The notes under the pieces were generated by a model. It was not told the origin of the DNA, ran no database searches, and worked only from the letters and a program-made list of their open reading frames with translations. A program made the translations under genes and the position numbers. A stretch of 33,717 nt of DNA, taken from the NCBI GenBank assembly GCA_003139255.1, contig PLIG01000091.1, positions 29,303-63,019 of the forward strand, given 5' to 3'. This document shows, one piece after another, positions 23,745 through 30,558 of this stretch; the stretch's first letter is position 1, and the number at the start of each line of letters is the position of its first letter. The stretch is from Acidimicrobiaceae bacterium (lineage in GTDB: Bacteria > Actinomycetota > Acidimicrobiia > Acidimicrobiales > UBA8190).

Positions 23745-24718
23745 CTGTGCCTGAGACCCGTGACGTGGTGATCCTGGGTTCGGGCCCAGCAGGGCTCACG
23801 GCGGCGATCTACACCGCCAGGGCCAGGCTGAGGCCCCTTGTCATGGAGGGCGAGCCTTCGTCCACCAGCGATCAGCCCGGCGGCCAGCTGATGCTCACCA
23901 CCGACATCGAGAATTACCCCGGCTTCGTCGACGGCATCCTCGGACCGCAGCTCATGGAACGCTTCCGCGCCCAGGCTGAACGCTTCGGGGCGGAGCTCGT
24001 GACGCGCAGGGCGACGCGCGTAGACCTGAGCGAGCGGCCGTTCGCTGTGTGGAGCGACGCCTCGGCCACCGAGCCCACAGCGCTCGCGCGGGGTCTGATC
24101 GTGGCCACCGGCGCGCGCTCTCTCATGCTCGGCGTGCGCGACGAGGACCGCCTGCTCGGTCACGGGGTGTCGACTTGCGCGACCTGTGACGGGTTCTTCT
24201 TCCGTGAACAGGACGTCGGCGTCGTCGGCGGCGGGGACTCCGCCATCGAAGAGGCTCTTTTCCTCACGCGTTTCGCCCGCACTGTCACGATCATCCACCG
24301 ACGCAAGGAGCTGCGCGCCTCGAAGATCATGCAGGACCGCGCGTTCGCCAACGAGAAGATCGCCTTCCGCTGGGACTCGGTGGTGACAGAGGTACGGGGG
24401 GAACAGAAGCTGTCGGGAGTCGTGCTCACGAACGTGATCAGTGGCAACAGCGATGTCCTTGCCCTGTCGGGTCTGTTCGTGGCCATCGGCCACCAGCCGA
24501 GCACACGTATCTTCGCCGGCCAGCTCGACATGGACGAAGCCGGTTACATACACACCACCATCGGCACTCGCACGAACGTTGAAGGCGTCTTCGCCTGCGG
24601 CGATGCCCAGGACCGCGTCTACCGACAGGCGGTCACCGCGGCCGGCTCGGGGTGCATGGCAGCGCTCGACGTCGAGCGCTGGCTGGGAGACACAGCCGCA
24701 TCGCTAACCGACTTGTGA
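23741..24718 (+). CDS. trxB: Thioredoxin reductase (NADPH)
   Basis: TrxB is an FAD enzyme that passes electrons from NADPH to thioredoxin. The 325-residue protein has the FAD-binding ILGSGPAGLTAA (11-22), GGQLMLTTDIENYPGF, the redox pair CATC (146-149) in VSTCATCDGFFF, the NADPH-binding VVGGGDSAIEEALFL (161-175), the HRR motif and the closing GVFACGDAQDRVYRQAVTAAGSGCMAA. The ATG at 23741 overlaps the preceding stop. The next gene, 142 bp downstream, encodes its substrate thioredoxin. Confidence 0.96.
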   Translation: MTVPETRDVVILGSGPAGLTAAIYTARARLRPLVMEGEPSSTSDQPGGQLMLTTDIENYPGFVDGILGPQLMERFRAQAERFGAELVTRRATRVDLSERPFAVWSDASATEPTALARGLIVATGARSLMLGVRDEDRLLGHGVSTCATCDGFFFREQDVGVVGGGDSAIEEALFLTRFARTVTIIHRRKELRASKIMQDRAFANEKIAFRWDSVVTEVRGEQKLSGVVLTNVISGNSDVLALSGLFVAIGHQPSTRIFAGQLDMDEAGYIHTTIGTRTNVEGVFACGDAQDRVYRQAVTAAGSGCMAALDVERWLGDTAASLTDL

Positions 24719-24860
24719 AAGGCACTACCGGGCGTACAAGGCGCTGCGCCGAGATTCCTCATCACACGGTGAGCGCAGACAAGCTGGTGGAATGGAGCAG
24801 GCAGCTTGAGTGTTGCACGGACCGTCCGGGCACGTACGAGCCAGCTCGGGGGAGCAAAGC

Positions 24861-25187
24861 ATGAGCGAGAAGATCACGACTCTGAGCGACGCTACGTTTG
24901 ACGCGCATGTCAAGGCTGCCGACACCCCGGTGCTGGTGGACTTCTGGGCCGAGTGGTGCGGTCCGTGCAAGGTGATCGCCCCGATCCTGGAGGAGATCTC
25001 CAGCGAACAGGTGGGAAGGGTCGAGATCGCGAAGCTCAACATCGACGAGAACCTGGACGTGACCCGTCGCTACGACGTCATGAGCATCCCAACGTTGATC
25101 CTGTTCAAGGACGGGGAGCCAGCACTTCGGGTCGTGGGGGCGCGGGGAAAGGCGCAGCTCCTTCGGGAGCTCGAGGTCTACCTGTAG
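24861..25187 (+). CDS. trxA: Thioredoxin
   Basis: This 108-residue cytoplasmic disulfide reductase has the active site WCGPC (C33, C36), the buried VLVDFWA strand and the cis-proline in SIPTLILFKDGE. The ATG at 24861 follows GGGGGAGCAAAGC. It is recharged by the TrxB encoded upstream. Its stop lies 23 bp before the proposed CTG start of the CwlM-like protein, whose open frame overlaps trxA in the -1 frame. Confidence 0.96.
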   Translation: MSEKITTLSDATFDAHVKAADTPVLVDFWAEWCGPCKVIAPILEEISSEQVGRVEIAKLNIDENLDVTRRYDVMSIPTLILFKDGEPALRVVGARGKAQLLRELEVYL

Positions 25188-25210
25188 CCACTGATGCCAC
25201 CCCTGGACCG

Positions 25211-26182
25211 CTGCCTCTTACCCGCGGATGCCAGGGCGAGGCGGTCTGCGATCTCCAGCAACGGCTGAGGACGCTCGACCTCCCCTGTGTCCCCGATCCT
25301 GAAGGGGATTTCGGCCCCGGCACGGCTTCAGCTGTGGAGGCCTTCCAGCACAGGCGCGGCCTGCGAGTCGACGGCATCTGCGGCTGTCAGACGTGGTCTG
25401 CGCTGGTCGAAGCGGGTTTCCGTCTCGGCGACCGTTTCCTTTACCTTCGCCGGGCGATGCTGCGAGGTGACGACGTCGCAGACCTGCAGCGACGCTTGTC
25501 GGCTCTGGGCTTCGACATGGGCAGGGTGGACGGCATCTTCGGGAACCTGACCTCATCCGCCCTCGCCGACTTCCAACGCAACGTGGGAGTCGGGGCCGAC
25601 GGCATCTTGGGGGCGTCGACGTTGCGGGAACTGAAGCGGGTGACGCCACGCCACGCCGAACCCGAGCTCGTGAGCGCGGTGAGAGACCGCGAGAGGCTGC
25701 GCCGCGCACCGCGCACCTTGCTGGGCCGGCGCATAGCCGTCGGGGAGGAGGGCGGTCTCGACGCGCTCGTCGGAGCGGTGCGGCGTCGTCTCACCGAAGG
25801 TGGGGCCCAGGTGGTGCCCTTGTTGCATCCGGACGGCTCGGCTCAGGCGGCCGCAGCCAACGCCGCTGCCGTCGAAGCCTATCTGGGCCTGCGCCTGGAT
25901 CCCCATAACGAACGCTGCGTCGCCGCCTACTACGCCGGCTACAGCTACGAGTCCCAGGGGGGGCGGCGACTGGCCGAGCTCGTCCAGCGGTTCAGCGCTG
26001 CGGCTCTCGGGGTCCGCCCCGGTGGGGCAATAGGAATGTCGCTGCCGGTGTTGCGAGAAACCCGTATGCCTGCCGTGATCTGCGAAGTCGGTCCGCCCGC
26101 CACCGTCGTCGTCCGTGCACGGTTGCTCGCCGTGGCTCTAGTCGACGCCCTCGGTGCCTGGGTCACCACGCCAGTCGACTGA
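25211..26182 (+). CDS. CwlM-like protein: two peptidoglycan-binding domains and a degenerate amidase domain
   Basis: From the proposed CTG start the protein has 323 residues. Two PG_binding_1 repeats are clear: CQGEAVCDLQQRLRTL to GICGCQTWSAL (7-65), and RGDDVADLQRRLSALGF to GILGASTLREL (85-141). A domain of amidase_3 type follows (about 170-320). Its zinc histidines are lost: the DPGHGG site reads VGEEGG and the SIHAN-like strand reads AAYYAGYS, while the late Glu in AVICEVG (E292) remains. In mycobacteria CwlM lies at the same place, after trxC, and regulates peptidoglycan synthesis through MurA and MurJ. A regulatory role is therefore likelier than hydrolysis. No ATG, GTG or TTG exists in frame before the first domain, so the start is uncertain. 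Confidence 0.8.
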   Translation: MPLTRGCQGEAVCDLQQRLRTLDLPCVPDPEGDFGPGTASAVEAFQHRRGLRVDGICGCQTWSALVEAGFRLGDRFLYLRRAMLRGDDVADLQRRLSALGFDMGRVDGIFGNLTSSALADFQRNVGVGADGILGASTLRELKRVTPRHAEPELVSAVRDRERLRRAPRTLLGRRIAVGEEGGLDALVGAVRRRLTEGGAQVVPLLHPDGSAQAAAANAAAVEAYLGLRLDPHNERCVAAYYAGYSYESQGGRRLAELVQRFSAAALGVRPGGAIGMSLPVLRETRMPAVICEVGPPATVVVRARLLAVALVDALGAWVTTPVD

Positions 26183-26318
26183 CCAGGCACCCGGGAGAGT
26201 GCTCTGACCGCTGGGGGGGTATGAGAATCTCTGCCACTCTATGTGGCCTTGAGAACCCAGATCTCCACGTTGAGCGCTATAACAACCCTAAAGCGTGGAC
26301 CTAACACGAAAAACCCAA

Positions 26319-26351
26319 CTGTCCACAGCCTCATGCACAGGTTGTGGATGA
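26319..26351. promoter_or_regulatory. Two DnaA-box-like sites between the cwlM-like gene and parB
   Basis: CTGTCCACA (26319-26327) and TGTGGATGA (26343-26351, TCATCCACA on the other strand) each match a DnaA box at 8 of 9 positions, facing opposite ways. The gap 26183-26393 holds no gene. Confidence 0.35.
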
Positions 26352-26352
26352 G
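26330..26352. terminator. Possible bidirectional terminator between convergent genes
   Basis: CTCATGCACA and TGTGGATGAG form a 10-bp stem with one mismatch and a 3-nt loop, placed between the convergent cwlM-like gene and parB. There is no T-run, and the second arm overlaps a DnaA-box-like site, so either role is possible. Confidence 0.35.
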
Positions 26353-26393
26353 AGTTCACGCGTCGTGGAACGATTGATGCGCAGCGTCCTAGC

Positions 26394-27329
26394 TCAGCGT
26401 ACGGAGGGAGCTCCTACCATCAGCTTGTAGATCCGCTCGAGGTCTTCGAGGGTGGCGAACTCCACCACCACCCGCCCTCTGCGGCTACTCATATCAACCT
26501 TGACGCGAGTGTTCAGGTGAGCCGACAGTAGTTCCTCGAGCTCGAGCACACCAGGAGCGGGCAATCGACGGCGAGAACCCGGCCCGCTTGCGACTTGCTC
26601 GCCGCCAGCCCCGTTCGTGCTCGGAGCTTCGACCTCCGATGGGTGAGGCTCGCCCCCCATTCCCTGGACATGATGCCGGACGAACTCTTCCACGGCCCTC
26701 ACCGTGAGTCCCTCGGCTACCGTTTGCTTAGCCAGGTCCTCCTGGAAGCTTCGGTCCGGCGTGCCGAGCAGGGCGCGCGCGTGGCCGACGCTGATCGCGC
26801 CGTCGGCCAGGAAGCGTTGCACACCGGTGGGCAACTGAAGGAGACGGAGCGTGTTCGTGACGGCCGTACGGCTCTTTCCCACCCTGGACGCCACTTGCTC
26901 GTGGGTGTACCCGAATCCCTCCACGAGCTGTTGAAAGGCGGCTGCCTCCTCCAGGGCGCCCAGGTCCTCGCGGTGGAGGTTCTCGACGAGTGCCTGCTCC
27001 AGGCTGTGGACGTCAGAGGACTCCTGGACGAGAACAGGGATCGACTGGAGACCGGCGCGGCGGGCGGCACGCCAACGGCGCTCGCCCGCTATCAGCTGAT
27101 ACTCACCAGCACCGGTCTCACGCACCAGCACGGGCTGGAGCACCCCGACTTCGCGGATCGAAACAGCCAGTGAGGTCATCGTCTCCTCGTCGAACTGCGT
27201 TCTGGGTTGGAGGGGGTTCGGGTGGATGCTTACGAGGGGAATCTCTCTGAAAGCAGAGTCCCGGTTTCCAGTCGCTTGCTGGGGGATCAGAGCCCCGAGC
27301 CCCTTGCCCAGCCCGCTACGACGCGCCAC
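26394..27329 (-). CDS. parB: Chromosome partitioning protein ParB
   Basis: ParB binds parS, spreads along DNA as a CTP-dependent clamp and loads SMC. The protein (311 aa) has the N-terminal RSGLGKGLGALIP segment that contacts ParA, the CTP-binding nuclease-like domain with GERRWRAAR (82-90), an HTH (EQVASRVGKSRTAVTNTL, about 139-156) and a C-terminal dimerisation domain. The GTG at 27329 follows AAAGGAGGTCAGC. The start overlaps the end of parA by 14 nt. A parS-like site lies beyond parA at 28645-28660. Confidence 0.96.
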   Translation of the reverse strand: MARRSGLGKGLGALIPQQATGNRDSAFREIPLVSIHPNPLQPRTQFDEETMTSLAVSIREVGVLQPVLVRETGAGEYQLIAGERRWRAARRAGLQSIPVLVQESSDVHSLEQALVENLHREDLGALEEAAAFQQLVEGFGYTHEQVASRVGKSRTAVTNTLRLLQLPTGVQRFLADGAISVGHARALLGTPDRSFQEDLAKQTVAEGLTVRAVEEFVRHHVQGMGGEPHPSEVEAPSTNGAGGEQVASGPGSRRRLPAPGVLELEELLSAHLNTRVKVDMSSRRGRVVVEFATLEDLERIYKLMVGAPSVR

Positions 27330-28512
27330 CGCTGACCTCCTTTGCTAGCTCCCTGTAGGCGATAGCGCCTCGAGACCCCGGGTCGAACGCCGTGATCGGC
27401 TGACCGAAAGAGGGGGCCTCGGATATGCGCACCGTCCGGGGTATGACGTTTCTGCAAACCCTGTTCCCGAAGTGCGAGCGAACCTCCTCCGCGACCTGCT
27501 CCGCCAGCTTCGTCCGGCCGTCGTACATGGTCAGGACAATCGTGGTGAGCGTCAGCCTCTCATTAAGATTGTTCTTCACCAGGTTCACGTTCCGTAGGAG
27601 CTGGCCCAGTCCCTCGAGGGCGTAGTACTCGCACTGGATCGGCACCAGAACTTCGTCCGCTGCCGCGAGGCCGTTCACAGTGATCAGCCCCAGTGAGGGC
27701 GGGCAGTCGACAAGGGTGTAGTCGAAGTCACCGGCGATAGACTCGAGAGCGCGACGTAATTTGAGCTCGCGGCTGAATGTGGGAACGAGCTCGATCTCCG
27801 CCCCGGCTAGATCAATGGTGGCCGGAGCAATGAACAGGTTCTTCATTCTCGTCGGCTCCACCGCGTCCTCCATCTTCGCGTCGCGCATGAGCACGTCGTA
27901 CATGGAGAGTTCGAACGAACGGGGATCGATCCCCACACCAGTGGTCGCATTGGCTTGGGGGTCAAGATCTACGATCAGAACTCGGTAACTGAGCTCGGCC
28001 AGCGCGGCTCCCAAGTTCACAGCCGTGGTCGTCTTGCCCACTCCACCCTTCTGATTAGCCACGGCAATGATCCTGGGGACCGGCCTGGCCACGTAATCGC
28101 CGCTTTCGATCGCCACCTCATCGAGCCCGCCGAAACCGCTCGAGACCCCGTGCCTGCCGGTCTGTCCTCGCACCTCCGACAGCTGCGAAGGTACCGCAGC
28201 GTGAGGCGTGGGTTCGACGAGGGTGGGGGCTTGCTCCATGGCGCGGGCTTGCGCCACCGGCACCTCCGCGACGGACTCCGCCATGGCCTCTGTCACGGGA
28301 GCGATCGAAACCATGTCCTCATCTCGTTCGGCGACCCCTGCCGCGAGAAAGGTCGGGCCCACGACCTCACCCGGTTCAGCTGTGTCCGTTGTGCGAGGGG
28401 TTTTTTGACCCCCGGCCGGTGAGTCGTCGGCAGCTGTAGGGTCCTCGGCTTCTTCCAGCCGGCGTTTTTCCTTTTCGGCACGCCATTTCCTGCCTCGCAA
28501 GCGGACGGCCAC
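27316..28512 (-). CDS. parA: Chromosome partitioning ATPase ParA (Soj), long N-terminal extension
   Basis: ParA is a Walker-type ATPase that binds DNA when ATP-bound and drives origin segregation with ParB. The catalytic part starts near residue 145: deviant Walker A KGGVGKTT (155-162), DLDPQANAT, VDCPPSLGL (Walker B) and PTVRISEAP-like switch region (RTVRISEAPSFG). It is preceded by about 145 residues, a basic start (RLRGRKWRAEKEKRR) and then an acidic, low-complexity part. The GTG at 28512 is used because the frame is open and AGGGG lies 10 nt upstream, but a later start is possible. A TTGACC/AAGGAT promoter lies 38 bp upstream. Confidence 0.93.
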   Translation of the reverse strand: MAVRLRGRKWRAEKEKRRLEEAEDPTAADDSPAGGQKTPRTTDTAEPGEVVGPTFLAAGVAERDEDMVSIAPVTEAMAESVAEVPVAQARAMEQAPTLVEPTPHAAVPSQLSEVRGQTGRHGVSSGFGGLDEVAIESGDYVARPVPRIIAVANQKGGVGKTTTAVNLGAALAELSYRVLIVDLDPQANATTGVGIDPRSFELSMYDVLMRDAKMEDAVEPTRMKNLFIAPATIDLAGAEIELVPTFSRELKLRRALESIAGDFDYTLVDCPPSLGLITVNGLAAADEVLVPIQCEYYALEGLGQLLRNVNLVKNNLNERLTLTTIVLTMYDGRTKLAEQVAEEVRSHFGNRVCRNVIPRTVRISEAPSFGQPITAFDPGSRGAIAYRELAKEVSGGAS

Positions 28513-28549
28513 CGATCAGACCCCTAGCAAGTCGAGGCGCACGTACCCC

Positions 28550-28578
28550 ATCCTTCACATCCCTGAACCCTGGGTCAA
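28550..28578 (-). promoter_or_regulatory. parA-parB promoter
   Basis: On the minus strand TTGACC (28573-28578) and AAGGAT (28550-28555) are exactly 17 bp apart, giving a predicted transcript start near 28543 ahead of the parA GTG at 28512. Confidence 0.45.
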
Positions 28579-28644
28579 GAGTATCGCGCTCCACCAACGA
28601 GATATATGCCCATGTTTGCCCGCGGAGGAACTCACCCGAGTAGA

Positions 28645-28660
28645 TGTGCCACGTGAAACC
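28645..28660. promoter_or_regulatory. parS-like centromere site
   Basis: TGTGCCACGTGAAACC matches the 16-bp consensus TGTTTCACGTGAAACA at 13 positions, including the central CACGTG and the whole right half except the last base. It lies between parA and rsmG, close to dnaA, where parS sites cluster in many bacteria. Confidence 0.65.
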
Positions 28661-28673
28661 TACACGGTGACGG

Positions 28674-29399
28674 TCATCCACCACGACCAATACCAGTATT
28701 CGACACCCTGTAGATGGGACGCTTCCTCGGAACACCCACTCGTCGAGGAAAGCGCGTCGGACAAGGCACGACCTGCCGCAAGACCTGGTACCCGAACAGA
28801 CGACGCCACCCCGCTACGACCTCCAGCCCGACCACGACCAGACCCTCGGGCGGCCAGCGATCGGGGTTCGACGCGCAAGCCCCCACGTTCGAGCCGGGGG
28901 GTGGATCCACCGGCGGTTCCGATACCACGAGCAGACCACCGCAGCGCAGAAACGGCGCGGCACATTCCACGGTTACCGGGGGGGGACCGAACGACCGAGC
29001 TACGACCAGGTCGAACGCGCTTCGTAGATCCGACCTGGCGGCCACCTCCGCTCGGGAGTGGACCACACTGACCCTGTTGGACCATCCACAGGCATCCACG
29101 GCTTCACGCAATGCCACGGTTTTTCGAGAATTGCTGTCGAGAAGCACCGCCTGGGATCGCTGCCAATGATGGGCCAGCACGAGGCCGGGCATCCCACCAC
29201 CCGATCCGAGGTCAAGGAACCTGGCGGGGCCGCCGCTGGTGATACCGGCGTGCCCCCATGACGCCACCCCGGATTTCGGTTCGTGCTCGAGCTTGGGTGC
29301 AAGAAACATTTCCACACACGCAGCAAACTCCCAAGCATGGGCGATCTGCGTTGCCAACGACTCCCCACCGAGAGATCCAACCTCGAGCGCGAGCTCCAA
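28674..29399 (-). CDS. rsmG: 16S rRNA (guanine-527-N7) methyltransferase RsmG (GidB)
   Basis: RsmG methylates G527 of 16S rRNA, a site linked to streptomycin response. The protein (241 aa) has the SAM-binding FLDLGSGGGMPGLVLA (61-76), LLDSNSRKTVALREAV and the catalytic-region VVARSFGPP. The N-terminus is untypical for the family but keeps the QIAHAWEF helix. The start is TTG at 29399, 34 bp after the jag stop. A very stable hairpin (29390-29427) covers this start and the AGGGGCG ribosome binding site, so translation may be restrained. The C-terminal tail (about 205-241) is Arg/Pro-rich. Confidence 0.9.
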   Translation of the reverse strand: MELALEVGSLGGESLATQIAHAWEFAACVEMFLAPKLEHEPKSGVASWGHAGITSGGPARFLDLGSGGGMPGLVLAHHWQRSQAVLLDSNSRKTVALREAVDACGWSNRVSVVHSRAEVAARSDLRSAFDLVVARSFGPPPVTVECAAPFLRCGGLLVVSEPPVDPPPGSNVGACASNPDRWPPEGLVVVGLEVVAGWRRLFGYQVLRQVVPCPTRFPRRVGVPRKRPIYRVSNTGIGRGG

Positions 29400-29427
29400 C
29401 GCCCCTAGAACGGGGCGTGGGAGCTCG
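29390..29427 (-). promoter_or_regulatory. Long hairpin over the rsmG translation start
   Basis: The outer arms CGAGCTCC/GGAGCTCG and the inner arms ACGCCCC/GGGGCGT form a 15-bp stem with a single A-G mismatch and a 6-nt loop. In the mRNA it buries the AGGGGCG ribosome binding site and the UUG start of rsmG. It could act as a translational lock, a processing site, or a partial terminator between jag and rsmG; there is no U-tract. Confidence 0.7.
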
Positions 29428-29433
29428 AGGAAC

Positions 29434-30552
29434 TCAGTCGTCTTCTGCCCCCACGGTCTCCGCCTGAACAGGCTCTGGGACCACCACTATGTAGCGCCTC
29501 GGCTCCTCGCCAACCGACCTGGTCACGACCCCTTCAATCTCGCTCACAGTGTCGTGCACTACCTTCCGGTCGGATGCTGACATCGGCTCGAGCGCACGCT
29601 CGGAAAGACTCGCCAGGACCTCCTCGACCACCTGCCGGGTGAAGCGCTGCAGTGCTACGGCCCTCTTCGCCCGATAGCCGGCAACGTCCACCAGAATCCG
29701 CTCGCTACGTCCACCTGTCCGGCGCTGGACGACCGTCCGGGCCAACTCCTGCAGAGCAGCCAGGGTCGCGCCCCCCGGTCCGACCAAGATGCCAAGTTCT
29801 GGGCCATCCACCGCAACCTGTACGGTGCTGTCGTCGACGATGCTCATCGTGACCGTGCCGGGCAGGTCCAACAAGTGAACGAGGCTCTCCACGAACTCCC
29901 GGGCAGATTCCCCTTGTTCCTCCAGTGACAGGCCCTCCCCCACAGCTTCCTCCTTCGTTGCATCGACCCGACCGGACCGCTCAGAATTCCCCTGGCCGTC
30001 CTCGTGCTCGGGCGCTTGAAGGGTGCTCCCACCCGCGCCCGCACTCACAGCATTCGCCCCGTTCGCTCCTACGGGCTGGGCTGAAACTCCAGCGGTATCC
30101 ATGGGTCGAGCACCCCTGGGGGCCCTGCGTCGGCGGCTTCGCTGGCTGCGCCTCGTCCCACCACCTGACGTGCCGTTCTCCGAGATGCCCTGACCACCAG
30201 CACCCGCTGGCGTCTCGTTCGCCTCCGCCAGTTCCTCGGCCCGCTCGTGGTCCGCGACCGACACGACGCCCTCCGAATGAGTGCCCTCCTTGGCCGCAGC
30301 GTCACCACCGAGCGGTCGCTGCGGGGCCCTGCCCTCCTGGCTCTGACGACGAGCTCGAGTCCGCTTGGGCCTCGGGTTCGTGGGGCGGACCCGGGCTCTC
30401 ACACGGGCCTCACCTCGCATTCGCCCGAAAAGGCCCCCACGCGGCTCGTTCATTACGATGAACTCAGCGTCACTCTCGTCCACACCGAGCTGATCGAGGG
30501 CCGCGTCCTTGGCTTCCTCCACGTTCCTGCCTGTCGTTTCCACCCACTCCAT
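29434..30552 (-). CDS. jag: RNA-binding protein Jag/KhpB (SpoIIIJ-associated)
   Basis: Jag/KhpB is an RNA-binding protein commonly encoded after yidC and linked to cell division and envelope control. The 372-residue protein has the Jag_N domain (1-52, WVETTGRNVEEAKDAAL and GGLFGRMRGEARV) and then a disordered linker rich in Arg, Gly, Glu and Ala (about 55-215). A KH domain follows (216-290, with ILVGPGGATLAALQELARTVV). The R3H domain (about 293-358) carries the R-x3-H pair in SDRKVVHD. The linker is much longer than in firmicutes, as is common in actinobacteria. The ATG at 30552 lies only 6 bp after the yidC stop, so the genes are co-transcribed. Confidence 0.93.
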   Translation of the reverse strand: MEWVETTGRNVEEAKDAALDQLGVDESDAEFIVMNEPRGGLFGRMRGEARVRARVRPTNPRPKRTRARRQSQEGRAPQRPLGGDAAAKEGTHSEGVVSVADHERAEELAEANETPAGAGGQGISENGTSGGGTRRSQRSRRRRAPRGARPMDTAGVSAQPVGANGANAVSAGAGGSTLQAPEHEDGQGNSERSGRVDATKEEAVGEGLSLEEQGESAREFVESLVHLLDLPGTVTMSIVDDSTVQVAVDGPELGILVGPGGATLAALQELARTVVQRRTGGRSERILVDVAGYRAKRAVALQRFTRQVVEEVLASLSERALEPMSASDRKVVHDTVSEIEGVVTRSVGEEPRRYIVVVPEPVQAETVGAEDD

Positions 30553-30558
30553 CGTCGA

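Noticed and set aside
25150-25215. Programmed -1 frameshift joining TrxA to the CwlM-like protein
   Set aside because: No slippery heptamer or downstream pseudoknot is evident at the trxA stop; a non-AUG start or a sequence error is simpler, so it is kept only as an option.
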